Shown: positions 45,382 through 58,140, counted from the first letter of the stretch. The stretch: 64,000 nucleotides of DNA from [Phialemoniopsis] sp. UDSM-2020 (GCA_018873225.1 JAEILZ010000005.1:1674001-1738000), one strand, 5' to 3'. Numbers and translations are program-made. The notes: a model not told the origin generated them from the letters alone.

Positions 45382-48033
45382 TCACAGACTCTTCTCGCGG
45401 GGCCCAGTCACCCTATCGAACGTGTCCAGACTCATGGTAAGCGAGTGGCGACCACCAGTCTTACTCCTCAATAGGCTGTCGTAGTCGAGCATCTCCTTGA
45501 GCGGCACCTTCGCCACGATGTCCAGCATCCTAGTCATGCCCTTCTTCGGATCGCGCAGCGATTGCAAGGACTCATACGGGTCGGGGGGCGAATACACCTC
45601 GTTCAGATCGATGATGCTGTCAGCGCTAGCGACGTTGGCGTCGTTGACTTCCAAGACTTGGCCGCCGCGGGCGGACGCAATGTCGTGCTGAATAGTGCCC
45701 GCAGACTCCTCGGGGCAAGAGATGTTGGCCCTCATGACCGGCTCTAGAACGCCCACAGCGCTTTGACTGTGTGCACTGTTCAGTGCCGTGCGCACGGCAT
45801 TGTATGCAGCGTTGACAATGTGACCATCTGTCCCCGGGCCGAAGAAGTCAGTCTCTGGATCAAATATGATCGACACGCAACAGCTGTGCATAGGCGATCC
45901 TCTCCTGGGGCCTCTCGCCATGGCAGCGTACGCGCCATTGAAGAGCTGCTTCCGCACTAGCTCTGGGTCAAAAGGCAACTCGCCGTCGTCGGGAAGGACG
46001 ATCTTGATGTGGAACAAGTTGCCGTCGCGCTCTGTACTAGATTCCAGGATGCTTGCTTCGTCGTGCTGATCCCGTGGTTCCAGAGAAGCGACGCACGCGG
46101 CCTTTCCTGCCTTGCTGGCCACGACCCTGTCGTATTCATAACGATGCTCACCGGTCGGGGCGGTGAGGCATTCCTTGTAATCCACTTCAATCTCGCCAAA
46201 GGCGGCATCGACCTTGTACTGGGTCTTCAACCTGTGTACAGCGATCTCGAGGTGGAGTTTACCCATTCCGGAAAGGACATAGCGGTCATGCTTCTCATCC
46301 CTGTTCCACCTTAAGCTTGGATCCTCACGAGACGCCTTCTCCAGACATTGCTGGAGGTGATCTCTCCCAGTGTCACTGAAGGGATGTATGGCAAGAAAGG
46401 CGACCGCCGCTGGGACATCGGGTGGACGAATTTGCATGCTGCGAAGGATCTGGTCTGGTGACCGGTGGCTATGGCTGGGAAGTATATGAAGCGTGTCGCC
46501 TGTTCGCGCATCCTTGAGACCTACAAGGGCGCCGATCTGGCCCCTTGAAAGATGGGGTACGTCTGCTGTCTTGTTGGCCGATATCTGCACCATCCTGAGA
46601 GGCTTCTCAAAGCAGCCCAAATTGGCATTCCAAACTTGCGAGTTTCGATGCAGTGTACCATGGTAAACCCTGACGAAGCTCATCATACCCCGAGTGGCAT
46701 CACGTAAACTTGGATCGTTGACAACCTTGAAGACAGAAGCAACGGCATCAATAGGAGGACAATGTGCTGTCGATGGCTTAGGCTTGAGCCCGGGTAACTT
46801 CCGTTGAAGCACATCTTGTAGTTGATGTTTCTCGCCACTTAGAAGAACTTCGATATCTGCGGTATCCTGGGGGCTCGGTAGGTAGTCGACCACAGCGTCG
46901 AGTAGAGGTTGGACGCCCATGTTTCGGAGACTAGAGCCGGCAAATACTGGTGCAACTTCTCCTTCCCCTGTCAGGATCAAACGGCGAATGCTCTTTTTGA
47001 TTGAATCAACAGAGATATCATTGCCCTTGTCCGCAAATTCCTCGACAAGGTGGTCGTCGTCCTCACACAACCTTTCGATGAGTCGGCCTCGAGCGACGTC
47101 GATTTCCTCCAATAGGGCGGTATTGCTTTGAAGAACTGAGTCGAGTGTCTCATTTTGGTAGACCTGGAAGTTGTCTGCAGATGAATACCTGATAGCCTTC
47201 CTCTCGATGATATCAATGACACCAACAAGGCTATCATTGTCCCACCACGGAAGCTGACACACCAGGGGGAAACAGTTGAGCTTCGAGGCAATGTCCATTA
47301 CGGACCGCTTGAAGGAGGCGCCATCTCGGTCGAGCTTATTGACGTAGACGATACGGGGAATCTTGAACTGCTGTGCCGACGTCCAGACTCTTTCGGTATG
47401 TGCCTCGACGCCTTTGACAGAGTCAATGATGCACACTGCACCATCCAGAATAGGCAGGCATCGATCAACCTCGAAGCGGAAATCTTGATGACCCGGAGTG
47501 TCTATCAGATTGATAGCTTTTGGGTGCGTTCCCGAAGGGCAGTCCTCTACCGGCGGCCAATTGAAGGTGATAGCCGCAGACTGGATGGTGATGCCCCTTT
47601 CCCTTTCTAGCGGGAGGAAATCAGTCACAGTATCTCCGTGATCGACATCTAGGAGATGACAAGTCAGCATGGCAAACGGAATGACAAATTGAGTCAACAA
47701 AATGTCCGACGGCCAAAGTAGCTACTCACTTCCAAGGTGCCGTGTTAGACCACTGTAATAGAGCATGCGCTCCGTGGTGGTGGTTTTCCCCTGTAGCCCC
47801 TGTCAGTCTCATGATGCAGGGGGCCGTGGAGATAGAGCACATACCGCATCGACATGGGCTATAATGCCGATATTCCTGATATCAGCAAGTGATGCATCGG
47901 TATTGAGCCGTATATGTGTCGTCGAAAAGGTTCTGTGGCGTGAAGAAGCTGTCAAGGAGTTCAATAGTAGCTTGGGTGCCCTGTGATAGCTGAAGCCATG
48001 CCGGCACCTCGTGATGGCGACGAGGTTCAACAT
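45382..48033 (-). CDS. mef2: Mitochondrial ribosome-releasing factor 2 (EF-G2, Mef2)
   Basis: GTPase that with mitochondrial RRF splits ribosomes after termination. Three exons, 48033-47845, 47790-47730 and 47648-45382 (introns 54 and 81 bp), give 838 residues. The N-terminus up to about residue 40 is basic and hydroxylated (CRHGFSYHRAPKLLLNSLTA), a mitochondrial presequence. The G1 motif AHVDAGKTTTTERM (from residue 60) is created by the first splice. G2/switch I is ERERGITIQSAAITFNW, G3 DTPGHQDF and G4 NKLDRDG. Domains II-V follow, with KGMTRMLDIVAKVPLKEMLD near the C-terminus, characteristic of the EF-G2 group. The sequence between the short second and third exons reads HLGNVDHGDTVTDFLPLER, as expected for this family. 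Divergent from VPS17. Confidence 0.97.
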
Positions 48034-48673
48034 GCCTTATCGATTTAGACACTCATTATATGAAATTGTCTCATGAAAACCGTCCGAACGGAAGTAAAAT
48101 ATTATAAACATATACAAGAAGCGGGCACCGAGCATATATAGAAACCCTTGCTTGAAAATTCGTGATATAACCTGATCAGTGAAAGAGCGATTGCTTTTGA
48201 AGCTCGAGCTCTCACAGTCTTCACAGCACAAGGTACGTACCGAAAACCCGCTAGCTTCCCAAGCGGATGCTGAGCTAAGCAGCGGGTCCTTGCGCTAATT
48301 CGCTGTGCTGATGCTGTTGGCTCCGCTCTTCAGGCTGGTCAGTGCTTCCTCTTGCTGGCACAGGCACCGATCATTCAATCCACGCAGCACAGCCGGCTTG
48401 CGGAGCACCACCACTTCCACCTGCTTGCCAGCGCCGAAGCTACCATTGCTTCGCATCTCGATTGTCGCGACCAACGACACTTGACCCGGCATTCTCTCAC
48501 AGACCCATTCTCTCTTCGTCTCGATCTCGACTTTACCGAGTGGGTTTCCACTGTGTCATGGCCATTGCCTGATCTCGGGAAACATCGCTGTTATCAAGCC
48601 TCCCATCAGCAACGTCATCCAGCCCCTTCATCTCACGATACCCCGACGATAGCCCAATTCCCACCCGGCAACC
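48034..48673. promoter_or_regulatory. Divergent promoter region of MEF2 and VPS17
   Basis: 640 bp between divergent start codons. AT-rich on the MEF2 side, pyrimidine-rich on the VPS17 side. No coding signal; no specific site identified. Confidence 0.5.
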
Positions 48674-50593
48674 ATGGACTACAGACCTCCTACCGGCGAT
48701 GGAGACAATCCCACCGACGCCCACCCCTGGGGCTCTCCAGGCGCCTCTCCGCAACATCACCGAACCACCTTCGGGTCCGGCTCCTCCGATGCCCCGCCTT
48801 CTCCATACCGTGGATTAGATTCGCAGCAGTCAAGCAATGGCATGGAATCCGGGGGCCCGGATGATGGGGGTTTTGGCTCCGGCGACCAGGAGTACAGACG
48901 GCCTGACACCGCAAGTACGGCGTCCGCCGGCGACATTGCCGCAGACGAGTCGAGGCCGGAGGAAGCTGCGCCTCCCCAATCGCAAGCCTCTCAGGAACAG
49001 TCTCCCCAACAATCCGGCGACGCAACGCAACCCGGCCAGCAGCAACAGCAGCAGCGCAAGCCCGCGCAACCGCAATTCAAGCTGCAGGCCAAGATAACCG
49101 GACTTGAACGCACTGGGCGCAAGGATCCGATCCTCAGGTTCGATGTGCATGTTCGTACACTCCATTGACGTTTCATATCTCACGTGGCTAATAGCGTCGG
49201 CACCAGACCAACCTTCCTAGCTTCCGAACGACACAATACCGCGATGTCCGCCGCCTCCATTCAGAATTCGTCAAGCTGGGAGAGCATCTCATTTCCGCAA
49301 ATCCCGAGGCCCTCGTGCCCGCCGTACCACCCGCATTGACATCTGCCGGTGCTGGCACCGACGAAGACGAGTTAAGGGTCAAGGCGCTGCTTCAGCGTTG
49401 GTTCAACTACGTCTGCAGCAATGAGGTCCTTATGAGGGACGACGAAATGGTCTTGTTTGTCGAGAGCGACTTTGGCTACAGCCCACTCGTCAAGAGGAAG
49501 CAGCCGGCCACGGGCGTGAAGCGGAAGATACTGAAGCAGTTTGCGCCACCGCCCGATGACACCCCTGAGCTCCAGGACGCACGACCCATTGTCAAGCTTT
49601 TCTACTTGGGCACCATGGATGCTGGTCACAAGGTAGACAAGCTCGTCAAGTCACGGCGAGGTAAGCAAATTCAATGCGACTACGCGCCCCTGAGCATTTA
49701 ACAATTACTAACCCTTGAAAACAGGGCTTGGTCTTGCCGAGGCAGACTTTGGCGCAAAGCTCACCGCCATGAACGTTCAGGAGCCGCACCAGGGTCTGGC
49801 CAGCGCCTATCGCAAGCTCGGCAAAGCCGTGCAGACGGTCGGCGACTTTCACGCCGCCCAAGCCACCGCCGAGGCCACCACCATCGGCGACCCCTTCCAG
49901 TACCACTCGTCCGATGCCTTCATCGTCAAGGAGACCCTCACCAACCGCCAGATACTCATCCGCGAGTTCCTCCAGGCCCAGGAGAACACGCGCAGCAAGC
50001 TCGGCGCCACGGACCGCCTCAAGGCCAGCTCCCGCGTCAGCCGCGAAAAGGTCGACGAGGCCATCGCCGCCCTCGACGAGGCCCGCCACAACGAGGCCTA
50101 CCTCGACCAGAAGACGTCGCGCGTGACCAAGAACCTCGTGCACGAGCGCCGCAAGTGGTTCGTGCGCACCGCCGCCGACCTGCGCCTCAGCATCCGCGAG
50201 TACGTGTGCCGCGAGATCGAGGCCGAGCGCCGCATCCTGTCCCTGCTCGAGAGCGTGCGCCCGGACGTCAGGGCCATCGACGCCTCGGGCGGCCTGAGCC
50301 GGCTCGGCCGAGAGGCCCACCCGCCGGCCAGGCGGACCAGCATGGCCGCCAGCCAGGGCCCCAAGGGCGACGCGTGGAGCGGCGTCCCGAGGCGCTCGGA
50401 TGCCATGGCCCGCAGCATGTCGGGCAGCCTGGTGAGCAACGTGGCAGAGGACCAGGAGGGCGAGGAGGCAGCGCAGGGTGGTGCAGCGCCGCAGGGTAGA
50501 GCCCGCGGCCTGTCTGGCGTCAGCGAGGAGGACGACGAAGATAGGGTGGATGCCCGGAATGCGGCTAGCCGATTGGCGACCAGTACGTTTTAA
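48674..50593 (+). CDS. vps17: Retromer sorting nexin Vps17
   Basis: Vps17 pairs with Vps5 as the PX-BAR dimer of the retromer coat, recycling cargo from endosomes to the Golgi. Exons are 48674-49150, 49207-49660 and 49725-50593, giving 599 residues. The N-terminal 130 residues are disordered and Ser/Pro/Gln-rich with a QQQQQQ run. The PX domain spans about residues 135-270 and includes ILRFDVH, then TNLPSFRTTQYRDVRRLHSE across the first intron. The BAR region (about 310-520) starts GLGLAEADFGAKLTAMNVQE and includes the long helices around KEKVDEAIAALDEARHNEAY-like sequence. The tail is acidic. The first intron uses the uncommon donor GTTCGT; the frame and the family sequence both need it. A GTACGT just before the stop could be another donor, but the ending LATSTF looks like the natural terminus. 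Confidence 0.96.
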
Positions 50594-50645
50594 GCTTGCA
50601 TATTGACGGAGACACGGGATAGGGACAGGAGCTGTAGGCATGAAT

Positions 50646-50683
<38 letters not shown>
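50646..50683. repeat. (AGC)12 microsatellite in the VPS17 3' region
   Basis: Twelve perfect AGC units plus AG, starting 53 bp after the VPS17 stop codon, so probably within its 3' UTR. Confidence 0.9.
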
Positions 50684-50686
<3 letters not shown>

Positions 50687-50887
50687 GAGTTGACGTGCTG
50701 CAAGTGGACAACGCATACCCTAATGCTCGGTAAGCTGTGGGTAGATTAAAAAAACACCTCTTTATCTCTTGGTTGAGTTGCAGATCTCCAGATATGTTTT
50801 TGTTTCTACGTCACAAGCTTGTGATAATTGTCTAATATATATGCCCCGTACCCGATACTCCTTCGGATGAGGGCAGTACAGCAAGAC

Positions 50888-50908
50888 TACCTAATTTGTC
50901 GATAGGTA
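50888..50908. repeat. ACCTA-type inverted repeat
   Basis: TACCTA (50888-50893) and TAGGTA (50903-50908) around a 9-bp spacer. Confidence 0.5.
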
Positions 50909-52669
50909 AGCTGAGCATCATTGGGCACCGCGGACTCTGGACCTCTGGCGCAATCGTGCACTTGGCTCTCGCCGGGACACGACTACCTCCAAGTCGGCCA
51001 CACAGAAGGTCGAGACGGGCTCACCCCCGGCTCAGCGCAGCACCTATGAGTTGCCGTCAATAATCGAGTGCGCACCACAACCGTGCCTCGTGTCTTCACC
51101 GCCTATCGTTTCGGCCAGTGCAAGAGACGCGGTTTGTGCGGCTGGATGCGGGTGGGATGCAAGGATACCGCTGCAAAGAATCTCCTCCAACGTTCGTGCA
51201 CTTTCAACCTCGTAGAGCCTCTGAAGTGGTCCACATGGGTCATTCAGCGTATCTTGTGGCGGTTGCGATATGCCGTAATGCTTGCTCCGTATGCTGCAGC
51301 AGTAGCAGCAGCAATGTGGCTACTCGTCATGACACTGATCAGTGGCATCCAAGGCGGCACGTCTGCGAGCGCTCGGGCAGCTTTGCCTCCCTCCATACCA
51401 CCTTGATCAGTCAACTTCCGGAAGCAAATCCGGCGCTTGTGCATGCCTTAGCGGCTGTGCACTGCCTTATCTCCCACCACACTCTCAACCTTGTTAGATT
51501 TGGTACTCTTCCGTACACACTGATACACTGATAACATAACCGTACATTGGAGCTTCCGAGGCCGCCCCAGTTCTGTCATTTCAGTAGCTTCGTATCAGAA
51601 AAGGGGGTTGCTCCATGAAGTCTGGGGTCTCAATTTAGCCGCGAGAACCTTTAAAATTGGGGTTAAGAGGGTCTTGGGGCAGCTCATCCGCCTCACCAGC
51701 GAAGTACTTGCCATGGATGAGCTCAACACGAACCAACAACATTTGGCAGCAGCGACTTCGAGGGGTGCAGTGGAGTCAGTCCGGAGGAGATATTGCGTTG
51801 CCGTTGCATATCAGTATCGACCTGCAGGGGCTTCTAGAAGGAAATGCTCATTTGGTACTCGCCGGCGCGCATCTTGGTGTCACTCTCATCCCTAACGGGC
51901 TGCATCCGAGTTGGTTCCGAGAAACGGCTCCTCCTGAGCCTGGACCGATAAATGAAATAGTCACTGGTGGTGACTAGTTGAATCTCGTCATCGGCTCTTG
52001 ATATTGGCACATCATGAAGAGGAGTGTAGCACGAGACGTGCATTGATGCGACTTAGAACTCTGCAGGATGGCCGCCTCCGAGGTCGTTCGAGTTGCTGTT
52101 GTTTCTGTTCTTTGTCTGAGCTGACCAAGGTCAATCCTTTCTCGATGAAGTTAGAAGAATGGATATCAAGGGAGCTTCTCGCCGCAGATTAATGGATGAG
52201 CAACTGCAGATTATCTGAGTCGCGAAGAAGTACTCCCTTCAGACGTCCTAAAATAAGCGACCTGAGCGCGATAGAGCCAGACTCGAAAGCTCCGACAGTG
52301 GGATCTGCCAGCCTCAGCCGACATGAAGCGGTAGGATGACGGTACGATTTCTGGGTCCTCAAGGAGGAGACTCGCTCGAGCAAGAAAGAGCGCTTTTGAC
52401 GTGTGTTCGTAGGCTGGGCATCTGCAGGTGCAATAACCGTATCCCAAACAATGCAAGTACACGGTAGTTGGTAAATGAGGTGAACACGGCTTGAGTCTGG
52501 GGTCTAGAAGCTCAGTACAGCCTTTGCGTGGCTCGTATGTATGCCGTCCGGCTCTGTTTCGGTTGAAAGCTCGGTCTGCAGCTTATAGCCTTTGCTCTGG
52601 GCAAGCGATAAGGTCGCTGCGTAAGTGCGAAAAGGTGAGTAACCCCTGTTTGCCATGTGCAATTGCCCT

Positions 52670-52686
52670 ACCTACAGCAGGTAGGT
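52670..52686. repeat. ACCTA-type inverted repeat
   Basis: ACCTAC (52670-52675) and GTAGGT (52681-52686) around a 5-bp spacer. Confidence 0.55.
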
Positions 52687-53397
52687 CTCATCAGAGCCGG
52701 GAAAATGCCACACAAATTGATGGTGGCTGCGTCTGTGGTTCTGGAAGACCCTGGTTCCTGACAGGGGTGTGCCGTCGTATATTGTCGCCCTTGTCTTTCC
52801 TGAGATGGCTTAAAAGAATACCAGCTTGTAGGTACTATTTTGAGTTTGAGACGAGCTCAGGAACAGCCGAAAAGTCGCCTTCAAGGGCTCCTGGCTCCTG
52901 ACCCGCGGCTCATCCTCATGCAGTATGATTGACGCTTCAACAGGTCGCTGCATACCGGGCCACCGGTGCAAGAATTCCGCTTCTGACGGCGGCACGTCAA
53001 AGTACTCTCACGAGTGCGTTGTCGGCCAAATGTGGCTGGGCGGAGTTGAGTCTGAAGTTGTACCTCCAGGCTCGGTTTAAAGTAAAGTCGGATGGATGCC
53101 TTTCGTGCATGTGGGAGGGAGTTGATGGCTCGTGCCTGCTGGGGTTGTCGATACAATATCCACTTTCTCCAAATCTCAACCGTTCCTTCCATTCCTGTCC
53201 CGTCCACCGTCATTGCCGTTTTTACTTCGTACCCTTCTTACCCTGCCACCACATGGAGAATTATGCTCATTCCAAACTGGTGGGGAAAAGGCGGTGGAAA
53301 GAAGGAAGGGATCGAGAAAAAGAACAGCGCCGCCGAGGACGGAGAAGAGAAACAACCGCTTGACTTTAGCCATGCAAGGTAAGGTCGACCTTTAGGT

Positions 53398-53412
53398 ACC
53401 TACTAGGTAGGT
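53398..53412. repeat. ACCTA-type inverted repeat
   Basis: ACCTAC (53398-53403) and GTAGGT (53407-53412) around TAG; an overlapping AGGTACCT lies just to the left. Confidence 0.6.
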
Positions 53413-54121
53413 AAGGTATGTGACCTGGTCTCGCAGAGAAGAAATACCAGCCTCAAGCACCCGACATTTCCGGCCTCACTCATTCCTCCATCGGATCCTT
53501 CACGCTGATCACTGATCACCCAAGGAGCTTCGAGGGCAACTCGGAAGGGTCTCATCCAGAGTACAGAGCCGTTCTTTTGTTGTCCACTTAGTACTATACC
53601 CTGTCCGATGTCGATGTCGCCATTGTCGCCATTCTCCAGCCGTGCTGAATGACGGCTGCAGGGTGTCGTTCTTTGCTTTGTTCTTATGTAAAAAGAAACG
53701 GTTGCCGCAAGACGCCATCTGCACACTTACAACTCTATCGTCTATGGAAATGCTCCATATCCACAATGGCATCAGTCTTGCGGTCAAGCACTTTACCTTG
53801 AGGTGCCCGAGCTCGGTAGCTTCAAGGTTCTCCTGGACCCTGGTGATGTTTCACAGCTTGCTACCCATGTCATCCACGTCTTTTACCCTCAGAGCTCCAC
53901 CCAGCAAGGGTATCTAAGTACAGTGCCATCGAAGACTTCTCGCGCATCCACCAATACATACGTGGTATCTTGTTTGACGCTCGACATCGCATCATTGAGC
54001 CGACTTGCATCCGGTCTTTTGGGAACCTCTCTGGCCGCGAAACTTCGCCTTCAGTGCTCCATTTTTGGCACCGTGGCCAGGGCCTGCCTACCACCTGCAT
54101 CATCAAGGCCTTGCAGGCTGG

Positions 54122-54133
54122 CTACCTAGGTAG
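54122..54133. repeat. Perfect 12-bp palindrome CTACCTAGGTAG
   Basis: Uninterrupted palindrome, the most complete member of the ACCTA/TAGGT set in this window. Confidence 0.65.
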
Positions 54134-55762
54134 ATTGTTCATACCAGGCCTGCGGTTTTGTCCTCCTCACCGGCTGCAAGTCAATCTCGGTCAGAAATGC
54201 ACACAAACACAGATCTTGCCCGTTTAAAGTGACAGGTCTTGTTCTGCACTGAATCAAGCCTTCTGTCATTCTCACCGGTATATTCCTACAGCGACTTTGC
54301 TTGGTCATGTACCGAAGAAAGAAACACTCTTCCATGGCGAAACTGCTCGCTCACCATCCCCGTTCCAGATTTCTCCGAAGAGCAGTACCACCAGTCTCAA
54401 AGATCGTTTCCAATCTCGTTGCTCGTCCCGTGCTCCCGTTATTAGTATCTTATCCCGGCTCGCTCGTGCCTTTTCCTTTCAGAACGAGCGTTGGCCACAC
54501 TGACTGATTCATCTCTTTTCTCCATATCTACCATCTCTACATCAACTCCCTTCCCCACCTCGGATACACCCTCCCTCCTACACCACCACTCGCTCAACGT
54601 CTGCATCGTTCCCTGCACGCTCTAGATTGGCGCACATCACGATCCCGGCATCTGCAGCACCTCTCAGTACAAATATGTACGAACCCCTGTCGCTTGTCTT
54701 CGTCGGAGCTTGAGGCCATGGCCAGCCGGGATCCCTGATCTGTCCCAGTCGGGCAAAGATGTCGCTCTTTCTGCCCGGAATTCCCACGTAAAAGTATTCT
54801 CTAGTCTCTTCTCTCAGGCAGAACCCCGATCCACAGTCGCCGGACGGACTCTAGAGCCGTACCGCAGTTGTCCTAGGGATTGACGCCAATACCGTCGTGT
54901 TCCGGCCCTCGTGCTGTCGTCCTGAAGATTGGTGGACGCGTGAATGTCGTGATCGCACCTGGATGAGCTTCCGTGCGGGTACAAGCCATGGCTCTCCATC
55001 GACTCTGCATATGCTATGATCTCCCGAGACCGGGTCAAGTCCTCTCGCGGCTTCCATTACAACATGTCACTAGCTCATCGACACCACAGATAACCTGCCG
55101 TCTTCTGACTGGCTCCGGCGGTCTCATGTCGTCGTCGACCGGCTCCTCTTTGAGCTCTTCCAGGGGGCCTTCCACCTCTCATATCTGCTCATTCCCTTTG
55201 ACTTCTGCTCCGCACTGTTGATCTACCTTGGCCTCTTCTTTCCTTTTTGTATCCCTTGTCATTGACAGTCGCAATGGCGGTCAAACGGTTCGAGTTCCTG
55301 TTGTACTTAAGGGTGGGGGTCGTGCCCGGGTTTGAGTATGGTCTGCTCATCTTGAATATTGATGCCGCCACTCTCCCAGACGAGCATACCCACGTTTCTT
55401 TGTGTCAAAGATAAAGAACCCTTCATCCTTCCTCCCACGCAACCTTCTGTTAGCCCTGTCTAACATCCTCTACACCGTCGCCACTATATGCGACCATCCC
55501 ACGTCGAGCCCCATCGTGTTCACTTGGTGTTCGACATCTGCCCCCCTTCTTGCAAGCACCTCTTGAGAGCTTCGTCGTAATAAGCTCGTACAGGCTCACC
55601 TTAGACCGAGCCTCTTCTCCCCACTCCTCCGCGGGAGTAGCCTTCTTTTCAGCTGTCCACCCTGGACTTATACGGGGACCCCGAGTCGACCGGCTTCACT
55701 CTAGCTTCTTGATCGAGCAGACCATCCCACGCGCATCCCACGCCCTCTTCACTACCCCAGCC

Positions 55763-57249
55763 ATGTCACCTGCCGCAATGATTGAAGAGGCGCCAATGCA
55801 GCTACCCGTCTACTCAAAACCTTCCAGGATCAGTGCATCCGTCCTGCATGGCCCGCGGGATCTACGATTGGTGAGGCTTATTCTAAGATCTGACTGTTAC
55901 ACAATCCCGAAGATTTGGTCGTGTCACATCCACATGTCACTTGCTCTCCATCCCCTGCACAGATTGGGATTCTTTGTGCTCCAAAGACGAGGCTACTGAT
56001 TACTAACGTCACTTACAGGAGCAAAGGAGTATCTCGGAGCCAGCCACTGGTGAGCTCCAGATCGCGATCAAATCTACAGGAATCTGTGGCTCAGATGTCT
56101 CCTACTACAAAAAGTTCGCCAATGGTGACCTCTGTGCATGCATGCCTCTCTCGCTTGGACACGAGTCGTCTGGTGAGGTAGTCGCTCTCGGCGCTGGTGT
56201 CAAAGGCTTTGCTATTGGTGACAGGGTTGCTCTCGAGGTTGGAATACCCTGCGGAGAATGTGGCATCTGCAGGAAAGGCCGGTACAACCTCTGCAAGAAG
56301 ATGCGATTCAGGAGTAGTGCAAAGAGTGTTCCTCACTTCCAGGGCACACTCCAGGACAGGATAAATCACCCTGCGGCGTGGTGTCACAAGTATGACTTTC
56401 TGATCACTCTCACGTTTGCCAGTTGTCTTACTTACACATATGTTTAGACTTCCCGACCACGTCTCTTTCGATGCTGCCGCTCTTCTTGAACCACTTTCGG
56501 TTGCTATTCATGCCGTCAACCGAGCGGCTCCAGCTCCTGGCTCGACTGCTCTGATCATTGGTGCTGGGACCGTTGGTCTCCTTACCGCTGCCATGACAAG
56601 GCAATCTGGGTGTACGCAAGTGACTATCACCGATGTTGATGCCGGTCGAGTCAACTATGCTATCACAAAAGGATTTGCCACCCATGGCTACGTTGTTCCA
56701 CGATCTCTACACACTACTTCAAGTAACTCGTCCACCTATACCGGATCCGGGACTTCCACTCCTGCAGAGTCGGGTGTGATGACTCCGGCAAGTCTTTTCT
56801 CCTTCTCTGGTCAACTGGAAAGTGCGAAGTCTCTTGCATCAGAGATTTTGTCCTTGACCAAACCTCCCTCCTACTTGGCAATGGACGATGACGACGACGG
56901 CGTGGACCTCACCTTTGAGTGTACAGGCAAGGAAGTGTGCATGCACACCAGTCTGTACGCGACGAGACCTGGAGGCAAAGTTATCATGGTCGGCATGGGC
57001 ACACCGATTCAAACTCTGCCCATGTCGGTGGCTCATCTTAGAGAAGTCGACATTCTCGGCATCTTCCGGTACTCGAACACCTACCCTACCGGCATCCGCA
57101 TGCTGTGCTCCGGCCAGCTTCCGAGCCTCGACGACATGGTAACGCATCGATTCAAGGGTTTGGGTAATGCCAAAGGCGCTTTCGAGCTTGCCAGTCGGAC
57201 CTGTGACGACGACGGCAACCTTGTTCTCAAAGTTGTTATTGAGGCTTAA
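55763..57249 (+). CDS. Zinc-dependent polyol-type dehydrogenase (MDR, sorbitol/xylitol dehydrogenase-like)
   Basis: Medium-chain dehydrogenase, 426 residues, exons 55763-55870, 56019-56389 and 56448-57249 (introns 148 and 58 bp). Catalytic zinc ligands are Cys59 (GICGSD), His84-Glu85 (LGHESSG) and Glu174 (LLEPLSV). The structural zinc site is Cys114, 117, 120 and 128 (CGECGICRKGRYNLC). The nucleotide fold has IGAGTVGLL, and the Asp of ITDVDAGR favours NAD+ over NADP+. These put it in the sorbitol/xylitol/L-arabitol dehydrogenase group. It is about 60 residues longer than the usual 350-370: a Ser/Thr/Gly-rich insert (VPRSLHTTSSNSSTYTGSGT onward, ending near the acidic DDDDDGVDLTFECTGKE) splits the cofactor domain. 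Exact substrate cannot be told. A peptide from the last exon, FRYSNTYPTGIRML, fits the family's substrate-side C-terminus. Confidence 0.94.
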
Positions 57250-58140
57250 CAGTAGCGCTTGCTCTCTTGACATAAAATCGAGCCTGGCAGTTGTTTTTCC
57301 TACGAGCTGGTGCCAGCATGCGCCAGCCAGTGTCCTTCGACTATGATATCTTCGTTTTTCAACTTGTTATCTTGATCTGTTTTCCCTTCCTCGCTTTATT
57401 TGCTCAGGCTTTATTCCTTGTTCTTTGCTGTATCCTTCTACTTTTTTCAATCTCTTGGTGTGTGTTGACCACGATAGACTGGTACACGTTAGAAAGGGGC
57501 CAAGAATGTTATCTATTACCGGCAACGTCGAGTTATGTAGGCGGTCATGTTTTCTCTTATCAAGATTACGATGTAATGATCCTGGAGGTAGACATAACTT
57601 AGTTTTCACTATACGCTTTAAATCAATGCTCTGTCTGAAGTGGCACAATGGCTGAACTTCTGGAATGTATCAGTCCATTGCAAGAGCTGTCATATCCCTT
57701 GCAAGGAAAGAAGCGAAAAGCGTGTTCTCTGTCCAAGTTTAGGAAGCGAACTCTCTGGTCGTGAAAGCTTTTCTTTGATGTATGCTAAATTACTTAGGCA
57801 CAACTCGGCAAGAATAATCATGGGATCGCCGGGCTTTCCTGGCAGTAGCGATACGCAATGCGCGCTCTAAGTCTAAAAAGCCCTTCTACCTCCTCTTCTG
57901 TCAGCTGCGCCGGCTTCTCGGCGGATCAGCCCGTGAGGATGCTCCCGCAGCGTGACCGACTCGGTCAAGATCAACACCTAGTACAGATACTGCAACTCCT
58001 TCCTCGGGTCATCTACGGCCGTAGGCCCGTTCATCAAGCACAACCCCAACTCCTGTCCAGTCGTGAGTCTCTCGTTCCGGGTTTGAAGATCCTTTTGCTG
58101 GCTCGCGTCCCTTCATCCCTGGATCCCTCATCGTACCGTT
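57250..58140. other. Convergent intergenic region
   Basis: 891 bp between the stops of the dehydrogenase (+) and CSN6 (-). T-rich just after the dehydrogenase stop. Short hydrophobic open frames here come from the T-rich composition and have no further support. Confidence 0.5.

Larger units (their letters stand above)
50594..55762. other. 5.2-kb gene-poor region upstream of the dehydrogenase
   Basis: No recognisable gene. Open frames are below 150 codons and unrelated to anything I know. It contains an AGC microsatellite and several ACCTA/TAGGT palindromes (annotated separately). From about 53100 the plus strand is pyrimidine-rich, like the leader side of xlnR, and probably forms promoter and leader of the dehydrogenase gene. 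Confidence 0.55.

Noticed and set aside
49646..50716. 356-codon open frame antisense to VPS17 with a poly-Leu start
   Set aside because: The poly-Leu comes from the AGC repeat read backwards and the rest is antisense to the BAR domain.
57291..57602. 103-codon hydrophobic open frame after the dehydrogenase
   Set aside because: Its apparent membrane segments arise from the T-rich 3' region; no conserved features and no good start.
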